NCBI GenBank assembly: GCA_017391465.1
Contig: JAFOYH010000013.1
Coordinates: 1-21,172 of the forward strand
Reading direction: 5' to 3'
DNA length: 21,172 nt
Origin: Lachnospiraceae bacterium
Lineage (GTDB): Bacteria; Bacillota_A; Clostridia; Lachnospirales; Lachnospiraceae
Positions 7,633 to 16,618 of the stretch are shown here, one piece after another. Position numbers and translations under genes: made by a program. Below the pieces are notes generated by a model. The model was not told the origin of the DNA. It saw only the letters and a program-made list of their open reading frames with translations, and made no database searches. How positions within the stretch are numbered: position 1 is the first letter of the stretch; every line of letters starts with the position of its first letter.

Positions 7633-7844
7633 TGTGGATAAAGTCAAGAGCAAAAATGCAAAAAAGCGTATTTTATGAGAAATGCACAAAAAAATGGTCG
7701 AATCAGTGTGAATCTCAAAAATGCAAGGAAAAAATTATCCACAACACAAAAAGTTATCCACAATGAAAAAGATGGATTTTATGTGGAAAAATAACTTATT
7801 CACAGAGTTATCCACTTTATCCACAATGGATAGATTGTGGATGA
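7633..7844. promoter_or_regulatory. DnaA-box cluster (eight sites)
   Basis: Four exact TTATCCACA boxes occur at 7735-7743 (+), 7754-7762 (+), 7817-7825 (+) and 7633-7641 (-). Four more differ by one base: 7796-7804 (+, TTATTCACA), 7808-7816 (+, TTATCCACT), 7782-7790 (-) and 7836-7844 (-). Seven of the eight lie within 110 bases. DnaA, the replication initiator, binds this nonamer. The density is typical of oriC or of DnaA-titrating clusters such as the Bacillus DBCs or E. coli datA. No dnaA or dnaN gene is present, and gene direction does not switch here, so a non-origin reservoir or regulatory role is more likely. Confidence 0.85.
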
Positions 7845-8020
7845 ATTGTGAAAAGGCCAAATATATGTTTTGTTAAAAACGTAAAAAACGACAAAAAACA
7901 ACAGAAGAGCTTGACTTTTTTGTTGTTTATCCGATAGAAATAGTTTGTTTTTATTCGTCAGTATTTTGTAAAAAAAAGAATTGAATATTAAAATATTTTC
8001 AGAAAATACAAGGAATTGAC

Positions 8021-8048
8021 TTGAAAGAATACATGCATATGGTATAAT
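8021..8048 (+). promoter_or_regulatory. Promoter of hpf with extended -10
   Basis: TTGAAA (8021-8026) and TATAAT (8043-8048) have 16-base spacing, and TGG directly before the -10 gives an extended -10 element. The upstream TTGACT at 8016 would leave 21 bases, so I do not use it. Confidence 0.7.
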
Positions 8049-8081
8049 TAGAACATAATAACACAGTAAGGAGTGATATGT

Positions 8082-8609
8082 ATGCGTATTACCATTAGCG
8101 GAAAAAATATCGAAGTGACTCAAGGACTTAAAGAGGCTGTGTATGAAAAACTGGACAAGTTAGACAAGTACTTTACTTCGGATACCGAAGCGATCGTTAC
8201 ACTTAGTGTGGAAAAGAATCGTCAGAAGATTGAAGTGACCATACCGATTAAAGGAAGTGTTATTCGAGCAGAAGAAGTGAGCGATGATATGTACGTATCC
8301 ATTGATCTTGTACAGGAGATCATCGAACGTCAGATGCGTAAACATAAAACACGTTTAACGAATCGTTATCGTAACGGCGGACTTTTCCAGCCGTCCTATT
8401 TTGAGATGGAAGTGGATGATCCGGACGAAGTTCGTATTGTTCGTACAAAGAGATTTGCAATTAAACCGATGGATCCGGAAGAAGCTTGTCTGGAGATGGA
8501 ACTTTCGGGACATTCATTCTTTGTATTCCGTAATTCGGAAACAGATGATGTGAACGTTGTCTATAAGAGAAAAGGAAACACATATGGTTTGATTGAACCA
8601 GAATATTAA
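8082..8609 (+). CDS. hpf: Ribosome hibernation promoting factor, long form
   Basis: The 175-residue product is a long HPF, which binds the 30S decoding site in slow growth and joins two ribosomes into inactive 100S dimers. The N-terminal HPF/RaiA fold starts MRITISGKNIEVT and carries a basic RNA-binding surface (RQMRKHKTRLTNRYRNG). After a short linker, the C-terminal dimerisation domain (about residues 117-172) shows VRTKRFAIKPMDPEEA and ends NVVYKRKGNTYGLI, as in Firmicute long forms. ATG 8082 is supported by AAGGAG at 8068-8073 with an eight-base gap; an upstream in-frame GTG at 8073 overlaps the ribosome binding site. The gene has its own promoter and terminator. Order hpf-secA-prfB is common in Firmicutes. 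Confidence 0.95.
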   Translation: MRITISGKNIEVTQGLKEAVYEKLDKLDKYFTSDTEAIVTLSVEKNRQKIEVTIPIKGSVIRAEEVSDDMYVSIDLVQEIIERQMRKHKTRLTNRYRNGGLFQPSYFEMEVDDPDEVRIVRTKRFAIKPMDPEEACLEMELSGHSFFVFRNSETDDVNVVYKRKGNTYGLIEPEY

Positions 8610-8626
8610 GGATGTAGATAATTTAA

Positions 8627-8655
8627 GGGCTGTTGCTGACGCAACGGCCTTTTTT
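8627..8655 (+). terminator. Intrinsic terminator of hpf
   Basis: GGCTGTTGC (8628-8636) pairs with GCAACGGCC (8641-8649) around a TGAC loop, with one G-U pair, followed by six T. It separates hpf from secA. Confidence 0.92.
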
Positions 8656-8659
8656 AGCA

Positions 8660-8689
8660 TTGCGTAAAACTTATAGGTTGTGTTACAAT
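8660..8689 (+). promoter_or_regulatory. Possible secA promoter
   Basis: TTGCGT (8660-8665) and TACAAT (8684-8689) have 18-base spacing, directly after the hpf terminator. The -35 match is poor. A small dyad TTGTA-TG-TACAA (8693-8704) lies at the expected start site. Confidence 0.4.
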
Positions 8690-8781
8690 GTCTTGTATGT
8701 ACAATGGGGGAAGAGTACATTAGGATAAATAGAAAGTCAGATCATAGAATATATAAAAATTTAATGGGAGTGAATAGTAGA

Positions 8782-11394
8782 ATGGGTTTCTTTTCAAAGC
8801 TTATGGGAACGCACAGTCAGCGTGAATTAAAACGAATTTATCCGATTGTGGATAAGATCGAAGCGCTGGATTCGGTTGTTTCCAAATTATCCGATGAAGA
8901 ATTAAGAGATAAGACACGTATTTTTAAAGAAAGACTGGAACAGGGAGAAACATTGGATGACCTTCTTGTAGAAGCTTTTGCGGTTGTACGCGAAGCGGCA
9001 TATCGTGTGCTTGGTATGAAACATTACCGTGTTCAGTTGATTGGCGGTATCATTCTTCATCAGGGACGTATTTCTGAAATGAAAACAGGTGAAGGTAAAA
9101 CCTTGGTTTCTACATTACCTGCATATTTAAATGCCCTTGAAGGCAAGGGGGTTCACGTAGTCACTGTCAATGATTATCTTGCAAAGCGAGATGCTGAGTG
9201 GATGGGAAAAGTACATGAATTCCTTGGTTTGAAGGTTGGTGTGATTTTAAACAGCATGACACCGGAAGAACGTCAGGAAGCTTATGCGTGTGATATCACT
9301 TATGCAACCAATAATGAATTAGGCTTCGATTATTTGAGAGACAACATGGTTGTTTATAAAGAGAAACTTGTCCAGCGTGGTCTTCATTATGCCATCATTG
9401 ATGAAGTTGACTCGGTGCTTATTGACGAAGCACGTACACCATTGATCATTTCCGGACAGAGTGGTAAATCCACAGAACTTTATCGTGCCTGTGATATCCT
9501 TGCGCGTCAGATGCAAAAAGGTGAAGCCAGCGGTGAGATGACAAAGATGGCAGCCATTATGGGTGAAGAAATCATCGAAACCGGTGATTATATTGTAAAT
9601 GAAAAAGAAAAGAATGTATCTTTAACGGAAGACGGTGTAAGAAAGGTTGAACAGTTTTTCCATATTGAAAATCTGGCAGATGCAGACAATCTTGAAATTC
9701 AGCACAACATTATTCTTGCTCTTCGTGCACATAACTTAATGCATAAAGATCATGATTATGTGGTGAAAGATGATCAGGTGCTGATCGTTGATGAATTTAC
9801 GGGTCGTATTATGCCTGGCCGTCGTTATTCTGATGGTTTGCATCAGGCGATTGAGGCAAAAGAAGGTGTTAAAGTAAAACGTGAAAGCAAGACGCTTGCA
9901 ACCATTACTTTCCAGAACTTCTTTAATAAATACGATAAAAAAGCCGGTATGACAGGTACTGCACTCACAGAAGAACAGGAATTTCGCGATATTTACGGTA
10001 TGGATGTTATTGAGATTCCAACCAATGTTCCAGTAAAACGTAAAGATATGGAAGATCTTGTATACAAAACAAAACGCGAAAAAGTCAATGCGGTTGTGGA
10101 TAAAATTATTGAAGCGCATGCAAAAGGTCAGCCGGTACTTGTTGGTACAATTACCATTGAGGCATCTGAAATTTTCAGTGAAGCTTTAAGAAAAAAAGGA
10201 ATCCCACACAAGGTGCTGAATGCAAAATTCCATGAAATGGAAGCTGAGATTGTTGCACAGGCCGGTCAGATGGGAGCGGTTACTATTGCGACCAACATGG
10301 CAGGTCGTGGTACGGACATTAAACTTGGCGAAGGCGTACCTGAAATTGGCGGACTTATGATTATCGGTACAGAACGTCATGAAGCACGTCGTATTGATAA
10401 TCAGCTTCGTGGTCGTTCCGGACGTCAGGGTGATCCGGGTGTTTCCCAGTTCTTTATTTCTCTTGAAGATGATTTGATGCGTCTCTTTGGTTCGGAACGT
10501 TTGATGGGAATATTTACATCTTTAGGATTTCCGGAAGGAGAAGCGATTGAACATAAGATGCTTTCGGATGCAGTGGAAAAAGCTCAGACGAAGATTGAAG
10601 GCAATCATTACGGCATGCGTAAGAACGTCCTTGAATACGATCAGGTTATGAATGAACAGAGAGAAATCATGTATGCAGAACGTCGCCGGGTTCTTGAAGG
10701 TGAAGATATGCATGATGTGATCTTTAGAATGATTCGTGACACAGTAAGAAATCATGTGCATATGCATATTCCGGTGGAACTTGCAGTGAATGAACAGGAT
10801 CAGGAAAAGCTTGAACAGAAACTAACAGTTGCAGACATTGAATTGCTTGAACTTGCTCGTGGTCTTGTGAAAATTATTCCATATAATAATGTATCATGGG
10901 ATGTGAACGATTATGCGGGAGTTACACTGGATACGTTTATTCAGGAACTTTCCGATAAAGCGGCGGCTGTTTATGAAGCTAAGACAAAAGAATTTCCGGA
11001 CATGGAACATTTGCGTGAATTAGAACGTGTTGTTCTTTTAAAAATGATTGATCGTCGCTGGATGGATCACATTGATAATATGGAACAGCTTCGTCAAAGC
11101 ATTGGTCTTCAGGCTTATGGTCAGAAGAATCCAGTTGTCGAATATCGTTTTGCTGGTTATGACATGTTTGATGAAATGACACAGGGTATTTCTGAAGATA
11201 CAGTAGAAGCGTTGATGCATGTGCGCATCCAGCAGCCGGTACAACGTGAAGAAGCTGCCAAGATTACCGGGACAAACAAAGATGACAGTTCGGTTAAGCA
11301 GCCAGTGCGCCGTAAAGACACAAAGATTTATCCGAATTCCCCATGTCCATGTGGAAGTGGTAAAAAATACAAACAGTGTTGCGGACGTAAATAA
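8782..11394 (+). CDS. secA: Preprotein translocase ATPase SecA
   Basis: SecA drives ATP-dependent export of unfolded proteins through SecYEG at the inner face of the membrane. The 870-residue protein shows the N-terminal helix ([19 protein letters not shown]), Walker A in MKTGEGKT (K106), the [16 protein letters not shown]alker B region, preprotein cross-linking domain, second motor half with [10 protein letters not shown] and [10 protein letters not shown], the scaffold and wing domains, and a C-terminal SEC-C zinc motif, C-x-C-x8-C-C, in [16 protein letters not shown]. That tail and the full length mark the housekeeping SecA1. I chose ATG 8782 because it starts the conserved first helix and GGGAGTG precedes it by nine bases; in-frame upstream codons back to 8680 lie in the leader. 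prfB follows after 62 bases. Confidence 0.97.
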   Translation: MGFFSKLMGTHSQRELKRIYPIVDKIEALDSVVSKLSDEELRDKTRIFKERLEQGETLDDLLVEAFAVVREAAYRVLGMKHYRVQLIGGIILHQGRISEMKTGEGKTLVSTLPAYLNALEGKGVHVVTVNDYLAKRDAEWMGKVHEFLGLKVGVILNSMTPEERQEAYACDITYATNNELGFDYLRDNMVVYKEKLVQRGLHYAIIDEVDSVLIDEARTPLIISGQSGKSTELYRACDILARQMQKGEASGEMTKMAAIMGEEIIETGDYIVNEKEKNVSLTEDGVRKVEQFFHIENLADADNLEIQHNIILALRAHNLMHKDHDYVVKDDQVLIVDEFTGRIMPGRRYSDGLHQAIEAKEGVKVKRESKTLATITFQNFFNKYDKKAGMTGTALTEEQEFRDIYGMDVIEIPTNVPVKRKDMEDLVYKTKREKVNAVVDKIIEAHAKGQPVLVGTITIEASEIFSEALRKKGIPHKVLNAKFHEMEAEIVAQAGQMGAVTIATNMAGRGTDIKLGEGVPEIGGLMIIGTERHEARRIDNQLRGRSGRQGDPGVSQFFISLEDDLMRLFGSERLMGIFTSLGFPEGEAIEHKMLSDAVEKAQTKIEGNHYGMRKNVLEYDQVMNEQREIMYAERRRVLEGEDMHDVIFRMIRDTVRNHVHMHIPVELAVNEQDQEKLEQKLTVADIELLELARGLVKIIPYNNVSWDVNDYAGVTLDTFIQELSDKAAAVYEAKTKEFPDMEHLRELERVVLLKMIDRRWMDHIDNMEQLRQSIGLQAYGQKNPVVEYRFAGYDMFDEMTQGISEDTVEALMHVRIQQPVQREEAAKITGTNKDDSSVKQPVRRKDTKIYPNSPCPCGSGKKYKQCCGRK

Positions 11395-11456
11395 TAAAAG
11401 TCCGTTGGCATAGAAATTAATTATCAAATATCAAAAATATGAAAGAAGGTGAAGCA

Positions 11457-12579
11457 ATGGTCGAATTAGATCAGTTCAAAGTAACTTTATTAAGTTATGA
11501 AACACCATTAGCGGAAGTGAGGGATTCACTTTGACTTGGCTCATAAGCAGTCCAGGATCGGTGAATTAGAGAATATGATGGAAGAACCCGGATTTTGGGA
11601 TAATCCGGACAGCTCCAATAAAGCGATGAAGGAGCTGAAAAATCTCAAAGATACTGTAGAAAAGTATGCAGAATTGGAAACTGCATATGAAGATGTAGAA
11701 ACGTTGATTGAGATGGGATACGAGGAAAATGACGAAAGTCTTATTCCAGAGATTGAAGAGGCGTTAAACCTTTTTGTCGAAGAATTTGAAACACTTCGAA
11801 TTGCCACGTTATTAAGTGATGAATACGATAATAGTAACGCGATTGTGACATTGCATGCCGGTGCAGGCGGAACTGAAGCCTGTGACTGGACAAGCATGCT
11901 TTATCGTATGTATACGCGTTGGGCAGAAAAACACGGATTTGCTATTGAAATTTTAGATTTTCTGGATGGCGATGAAGCTGGTATTAAAGCAATCACGATG
12001 CAGATTAATGGCGAGAATGCTTATGGATATCTGAAAGCAGAAAAAGGCATTCATCGTCTGGTGCGTATATCTCCATTTAATGCAGCGGGAAAAAGACAGA
12101 CATCCTTTTCGTCCTGTGATGTTATTCCGGAGATTGAAGAAGATGTGGACATCGAGATTCTTGATAAAGATCTGCGTGTGGATACGTATCGTGCAAGCGG
12201 TGCAGGTGGTCAGCATGTCAACAAAACCTCTTCTGCGATTCGTATTACCCATTTGCCAACCGGTATTGTTGTTCAGTGTCAGAATGAACGTTCTCAGCAT
12301 ATGAACAGAGATAAAGCGATGCAGATGTTAAAGGCAAAATTATTCCTTTTAAAACAACAGGAAAATGAAGAAAAAGCATCCGATATCCGTGGTGAAGTCA
12401 AGGAAATTGGTTGGGGTAATCAGATACGTTCGTATGTCATGCAGCCATATAAGTTGGTAAAAGATCATCGAACAAATACAGAGATCAGTAATGTTGACAG
12501 TGTAATGGATGGTAATATTGATCCGTTTATTAACGCATTTCTTAAATGGCGCAGTATAGGTAAGAATAAAGCGGAATAA
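11457..12579 (+). CDS. prfB: Peptide chain release factor 2, with programmed +1 frameshift
   Basis: RF2 ends translation at UGA and UAA. The gene is split over two frames: 25 codons from ATG 11457 to CTT 11529-11531, then an in-frame TGA. Skipping T11532 continues GAC TTG GCT for 348 residues, 373 in all. The second part has the stop-recognition SPF motif (RISPFNAAGK) and the catalytic GGQ (SGAGGQHVNK). AAGGTG at 11446-11451 is the ribosome binding site. The shift makes RF2 level self-adjusting: scarce RF2 leaves UGA unread and favours the shift. It follows secA and precedes the ACT gene by 19 bases, probably in one operon. This is normal recoding and not a broken gene; coordinates are join 11457-11531 and 11533-12579. 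Confidence 0.97.
11520..11535 (+). other. prfB +1 recoding site
   Basis: CTT TGA C (11529-11535) is the shift site, and AGGG at 11520-11523 is the internal Shine-Dalgarno element. Its first A lies nine bases before CTT, the same register as in E. coli (AGGGGGTATCTTTGAC), but the G-run is shorter here. Confidence 0.93.
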
Positions 12580-12598
12580 TGCCGGAGGCGTGGCAGAT

Positions 12599-13042
12599 AT
12601 GAAAGAACCAAACGATTATTATGTAGTTAAGAAAAAGGCAGTACCGGAAGTGCTTTTAAAAGTCGTTGAAGCAAAACGGCTGTTGGATTCAGGAAAAGTT
12701 ATAACAGTGCAGGAAGCAACGGAAAGTACAGGCATCAGTAGAAGTTCATTTTACAAATATAAAGATGACATTTTTCCGTTTCATGATCATTCCAGGGGGC
12801 GTACATTTACAGTGATGATTCAGCTGGATGATGAGCCGGGGCTTTTGTCGGTACTTTTAAATCGTGTGGCAGAATATCATGCCAACATATTAACGATTCA
12901 TCAGGCCATTCCTGTGAATGGCGTAGCATCAGTAACTCTGAGTATAGAAATTTTAGATATAACAAGGGATGTGTCCGAACTGATTAATGCATTAGAACAG
13001 ACGACCGGTGTTCAATATCTGAAGCTTTTATCCAGAGAGTAG
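12599..13042 (+). CDS. ACT domain protein with N-terminal helix-turn-helix (UPF0735/PheB type)
   Basis: The 147-residue protein resembles the UPF0735 (PheB) ACT family, thought to be amino-acid-responsive regulators; no biochemical role is settled. Residues about 1-60 hold a small helical, HTH-like part (VITVQEATESTGISRSSFYKYK). Residues about 67-145 are an ACT domain (FTVMIQLDDEPGLLSVLLNR, then HANILTIHQAIP), the fold that binds amino acids at its dimer interface. I chose ATG 12599 because GGAGG at 12584-12588 lies ten bases before it; GTG 12590 begins one base after that motif. The next gene, 14 bases on, is an ApgM-type proposed homoserine kinase. A link to threonine or branched amino-acid control is a reasonable inference but not shown. 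Confidence 0.82.
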   Translation: MKEPNDYYVVKKKAVPEVLLKVVEAKRLLDSGKVITVQEATESTGISRSSFYKYKDDIFPFHDHSRGRTFTVMIQLDDEPGLLSVLLNRVAEYHANILTIHQAIPVNGVASVTLSIEILDITRDVSELINALEQTTGVQYLKLLSRE

Positions 13043-13056
13043 GGAGGAGACAGAAT

Positions 13057-14265
13057 ATGAAATATATCGTAATGTTAGGCGATGGCATGGCTGACGAGCC
13101 ACTTGAAGCACTTGGTGGCAAGACACCATTAGAAGTTGCAAAAACAGAAACTATGGATGCGTTGGCTAAAAAGTCGGAGATAGGTATGGCATATACCATT
13201 CCGGAAGGCATGAATCCGGGAAGTGATACGGCCAATCTCGCGGTTCTTGGTTATAATCCGCGTATTTATTATACGGGACGTTCTCCGTTGGAAGCGTTAA
13301 GTATTGGTGTAGACATGAAAGAAACAGACATTGCAATCCGCTGCAATATTGTCACAGTGTCTGAAGAAGAAGGTATTCCATACGAAGATCGAACGATCAT
13401 TGATCACAGTTCGGATGAAATATCTACAGAAGATGCCGCTGTTTTGTTAAAGGCAGTGCAAGAAGAACTGGAAAACGATATTTATAAATTTTATGTAGGT
13501 ACAAGTTATCGTCATCTCCTTATTTGGGACGGGGGGACAGTTGTGGAGCTTGAGCCTCCGCATGATCATTTGGGATGTGTCATTAAAGATTATCTTCCAA
13601 AAGATGAAGTGCTCCGTGGGATGATGGAAAAGAGTTATTCCATTCTTAACAATCATCCGCTGAATGCAGAGAGACGTGCAAAAGGATTAAAACCAGCCAA
13701 TTCCTGTTGGTTCTGGGGAGCGGGTACACGACCTGCCTTGACATCCTTTGAAGAAAAAACAAACTTAAAAGGCTCTATGATTTCCGCAGTTGACTTGTTA
13801 AAAGGGATTGCTGTCGGAGCAGGCATGATGAATATTGAAGTTGAGGGAGCAAATGGCGGCCTTCATACAAACTATGAGGGAAAAGCCCAGGCGGCGGCAG
13901 ATACATTGCTTAAGGATGGACAGGATTTTGTCTACATACATCTTGAAGGTCCTGATGAAATGGGACATCAGGGAAGTGTTGAACGCAAGATTCAGGCTAT
14001 CGAAAATATGGATGCGCGTCTGATCAAGCCATTGGTAGAACGGATGGATGCATCAGGAGAAGAGTATCGTCTTCTTGTTATGCCGGATCATCCGACGCCG
14101 ATTTGCATTCGTACACATTCATCCAAACCGGTGCCATTTATGATTTACGACAGTCGTAAAGATTTGAAAAAGGAATGGCGCTATAATGAACGCGAAGCTT
14201 CTGCAAGCGGCAATATTGTCATCGAAGATGGTTATAAATTAATGGATCGTCTGATCCGTGAATAA
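13057..14265 (+). CDS. ApgM-type cofactor-independent phosphoglycerate mutase homologue, possible homoserine kinase
   Basis: The 402-residue protein belongs to the alkaline-phosphatase superfamily branch of archaeal-type phosphoglycerate mutases. Metal and phosphoryl-transfer residues are visible: LGDGMAD near the N-terminus (D9), the nucleophilic Ser in MNPGSDTANL (S56), HLEGPDEMGHQG, and MPDHPTP with a later His in RTHSSKP. One bacterial subgroup of this family has been proposed to act as homoserine kinase in threonine synthesis, especially where the neighbour is an ACT protein, as here. I cannot decide between the two activities from sequence alone; no hom, thrC or thrB lies in the window. 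GGGAGGAG precedes ATG 13057. A perfect hairpin (14276-14298) follows the stop codon. Confidence 0.85.
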   Translation: MKYIVMLGDGMADEPLEALGGKTPLEVAKTETMDALAKKSEIGMAYTIPEGMNPGSDTANLAVLGYNPRIYYTGRSPLEALSIGVDMKETDIAIRCNIVTVSEEEGIPYEDRTIIDHSSDEISTEDAAVLLKAVQEELENDIYKFYVGTSYRHLLIWDGGTVVELEPPHDHLGCVIKDYLPKDEVLRGMMEKSYSILNNHPLNAERRAKGLKPANSCWFWGAGTRPALTSFEEKTNLKGSMISAVDLLKGIAVGAGMMNIEVEGANGGLHTNYEGKAQAAADTLLKDGQDFVYIHLEGPDEMGHQGSVERKIQAIENMDARLIKPLVERMDASGEEYRLLVMPDHPTPICIRTHSSKPVPFMIYDSRKDLKKEWRYNEREASASGNIVIEDGYKLMDRLIRE

Positions 14266-14275
14266 ATGGGATACG

Positions 14276-14300
14276 CAGGCTGCCGAAATGGCAGCCTGTT
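14276..14300 (+). terminator. Hairpin after the ApgM-like gene, possible weak terminator
   Basis: CAGGCTGCC (14276-14284) pairs perfectly with GGCAGCCTG (14290-14298) around GAAAT. The following TTGTTGCC is a poor U-tract, so it may attenuate rather than end transcription, or protect a 3' end. Confidence 0.5.
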
Positions 14301-14343
14301 GTTGCCTTGATATAGATTCAAGGTGATAGGAGGCAGAATATAT

Positions 14344-16488
14344 ATGGATATTGTAAAAGCAATCAGTCAGGAATTAAATATTCAATTGTGGCAAACAGAA
14401 GCAACAATAAAACTTATTGATGAAGGAAATACGATTCCTTTCATTGCAAGATATCGTAAAGAGGTAACTGGGGCCTTAAATGATGAGGTGCTTCGGCAAT
14501 TTCATGAACGTTTAAATTATTTGCGAAATTTGGAAGATAAGAAAATACAGGTTATTTCTTCGATTGAAGAACAGGGAAAGATGACGGAAACGCTTAAAAA
14601 AGCAATTGAAGTTGCTGCGACAATGGTGGCGGTGGATGATCTGTACCGTCCGTTTCGACCAAAACGTCGTACTCGTGCGATGATTGCCAAAGAAAAAGGG
14701 TTGGAACCGCTTGCCAATATATTATGGCTCCAGATGACCAAAAAGCCGTTGCTTGATGAGGCAAAACTTTATGTTTCAGAGGAAAAAGGGATTGAGACAC
14801 CGGAAGAGGCGCTTGAGGGAGCAAAAGATATTTTGGCAGAAATGATTTCGGATACGGCAGATTATCGTGCCTATATTCGAAAGATAACGATGGGTGAAGG
14901 AAAGATTCTTTCAAAGGCACGCGATGAAAAAGAAAAGTCGGTTTATGAAAATTATTATGATTATGAAGAAGCAGTAAGTAAGATTCCGGGACATCGTATT
15001 CTGGCAATTAATCGTGGCGAAAAAGAAAAATTTATTACTGTAAAGATTGGTGCACCGGAAGAAAAAATTTTACATTATCTTGAAAGACAGGTGATTACAA
15101 AAAATAATTCACAAACGGAAGTTTTATTAAAGGCTGTGATTGAAGATAGTTACCATCGTTTGATCGCTCCGGCTATTGAACGTGAGGTGCGTAATGAATT
15201 GACGGAAAAAGCGGAAGATGGCGGTATTAAAGTGTTTGGAAAAAATCTGGAACAGCTGCTGATGCAGCCGCCGATTGCGGGAAGGGTTGTTCTTGGATGG
15301 GATCCGGCATTTCGTACGGGATGCAAGCTGGCAGTTGTAGACGCGACCGGTAAAGTATTGGATACGGTTGTTATCTATCCAACAGCTCCTCAAAATAAAA
15401 TTCCTGAGGCAAAAGCCGTATTAAAACGTTTGATCAAAAAATATAACATTTCTTTGATTTCTCTTGGTAATGGAACAGCTTCACGTGAATCCGAAATAGT
15501 CATTGTCGATCTTCTGAAAGAAATCAATGAGCGTGTGGAATATGTGATTGTAAATGAAGCAGGGGCCTCGGTTTATTCTGCCAGTAAACTTGCAACAGAA
15601 GAATTTCCGGAATTTGATGTGGGGCAGAGAAGTGCGGCATCTATTGCGCGACGCCTTCAGGATCCCCTGGCGGAGTTGGTTAAGATCGATCCAAAGGCCA
15701 TTGGCGTTGGACAGTATCAGCATGATATGAATCAGAAACGTCTGGGTGAGGTTCTTGGAGGAACGGTTGAGGATTGTGTAAACCGTGTGGGTGTTGATCT
15801 GAACACGGCATCTGCATCCTTGCTTGAGTATGTATCTGGTGTCAATAAAACCATTGCAAAAAACATTGTGTCTTATAGAGAAGAAAATGGCCGTTTTAAA
15901 AACAGACGACAGCTTTTGAAAGTTCCAAAACTCGGACCGAAAGCTTATGAACAGTGTGCGGGATTTATGCGCATTTTGGGAGGAGACAATCCTCTGGACC
16001 AGACAAGCGTACATCCGGAATCTTATGGCGCTGCAGAAAAACTTTTAAAAGTTCTGGGGTATGATAAGAAGGATATATCTAATAATTGTTTGTCGGATCT
16101 TTCACATCAGATCAAAGATTATAAGACAATGAGTGAGAACATTGGTGTTGGAGAAATGACACTTCGGGATATTGTGAAGGAACTTGAAAAACCAGGACGG
16201 GATCCCCGCGATGAAATGCCGAGACCAATTTTGCGCACGGATGTCCTTGAAATGAAAGACTTAAAAGAGGGAATGATCTTAAAAGGTACGGTTCGCAATG
16301 TTATCGATTTTGGGGCTTTCGTCGATATTGGTGTGCATCAGGATGGTTTGGTGCATATTTCGCAGCTGTCGGATAAGAAATTTGTCAAACATCCAATGGA
16401 AATTGTCAGTGTTGGAGATGTGGTTGAAGTCAAGGTTATGAGTGTGGATCTTGCTAAAAAAAGAATCCAATTGACAATGAAACTTTAA
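14344..16488 (+). CDS. tex: Tex family RNA-binding protein
   Basis: The 714-residue protein matches Tex, a cytoplasmic nucleic-acid-binding factor related to eukaryotic Spt6 with effects on transcription and toxin expression. Domain order is as expected: a helical N-terminal part (FIARYRKEVTGALNDE), a central YqgF/RNase H-like domain (VLGWDPAFRTGCKLAVVD, about residues 320-450), helix-hairpin-helix motifs (VGVDLNTASASLL to VPKLGPKAYEQ, about 490-565), and a C-terminal S1 domain (GMILKGTVRNVIDFGAFVDI, about residues 640-713). I chose ATG 14344 because AGGAGG at 14328-14333 precedes it by ten bases; the in-frame GTG 14323 lies upstream of that site. It stands between the secA-prfB group and the tsa cluster, about 130 bases from tsaE. 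Confidence 0.95.
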   Translation: MDIVKAISQELNIQLWQTEATIKLIDEGNTIPFIARYRKEVTGALNDEVLRQFHERLNYLRNLEDKKIQVISSIEEQGKMTETLKKAIEVAATMVAVDDLYRPFRPKRRTRAMIAKEKGLEPLANILWLQMTKKPLLDEAKLYVSEEKGIETPEEALEGAKDILAEMISDTADYRAYIRKITMGEGKILSKARDEKEKSVYENYYDYEEAVSKIPGHRILAINRGEKEKFITVKIGAPEEKILHYLERQVITKNNSQTEVLLKAVIEDSYHRLIAPAIEREVRNELTEKAEDGGIKVFGKNLEQLLMQPPIAGRVVLGWDPAFRTGCKLAVVDATGKVLDTVVIYPTAPQNKIPEAKAVLKRLIKKYNISLISLGNGTASRESEIVIVDLLKEINERVEYVIVNEAGASVYSASKLATEEFPEFDVGQRSAASIARRLQDPLAELVKIDPKAIGVGQYQHDMNQKRLGEVLGGTVEDCVNRVGVDLNTASASLLEYVSGVNKTIAKNIVSYREENGRFKNRRQLLKVPKLGPKAYEQCAGFMRILGGDNPLDQTSVHPESYGAAEKLLKVLGYDKKDISNNCLSDLSHQIKDYKTMSENIGVGEMTLRDIVKELEKPGRDPRDEMPRPILRTDVLEMKDLKEGMILKGTVRNVIDFGAFVDIGVHQDGLVHISQLSDKKFVKHPMEIVSVGDVVEVKVMSVDLAKKRIQLTMKL

Positions 16489-16533
16489 AAACCACTTCTA
16501 TTTTAAGGGAGTATATGATAAACTGAAAAAAAG

Positions 16534-16558
16534 CTGGCGTGAGGATAACTCAGGCCAG
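16534..16558 (+). repeat. Hairpin in the tex-tsaE gap
   Basis: CTGGC-TGAG (16534-16538 and 16540-16543) pairs with CTCA-GCCAG (16549-16552 and 16554-16558), nine pairs with one G-G mismatch and loop GATAA. No U-tract follows, so termination is unlikely; it could be a leader structure or processing site before tsaE. No convincing promoter is visible in this 130-base gap. Confidence 0.4.
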
Positions 16559-16618
16559 TGCTTTGTGTGCTATAAACAATATTTTAAGGAATGAAGAATA
16601 GATAAAAGGTAGGATCGA

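Larger units (their letters stand above)
7546..8081. other. Long non-coding region before hpf
   Basis: I find no credible gene in these 536 bases. The region holds an 11-bp direct repeat (CAAAAATGCAA at 7651-7661 and 7716-7726), a dyad CCACC-AA-GGTGG (7613-7624), the DnaA-box cluster at 7633-7844, a weak AT-rich hairpin at 7888-7928 and the hpf promoter. It is by far the largest gap without a gene in the window. Confidence 0.8.

Noticed and set aside
7546..8081. Replication origin (oriC)
   Set aside because: The DnaA boxes fit, but no dnaA/dnaN is near and genes on both sides, including the rrn at the right edge, run the same way; an origin usually separates divergent leading-strand genes.
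8680..8781. N-terminal extension of secA by 34 residues
   Set aside because: The conserved first helix begins at ATG 8782 with a suitable ribosome site; the extension lies in the leader directly after the hpf terminator.
11457..11534. Frameshift mutation or pseudogene in prfB
   Set aside because: CTT TGA C with an upstream SD-like AGGG is the known programmed frameshift of RF2, so the gene is intact.
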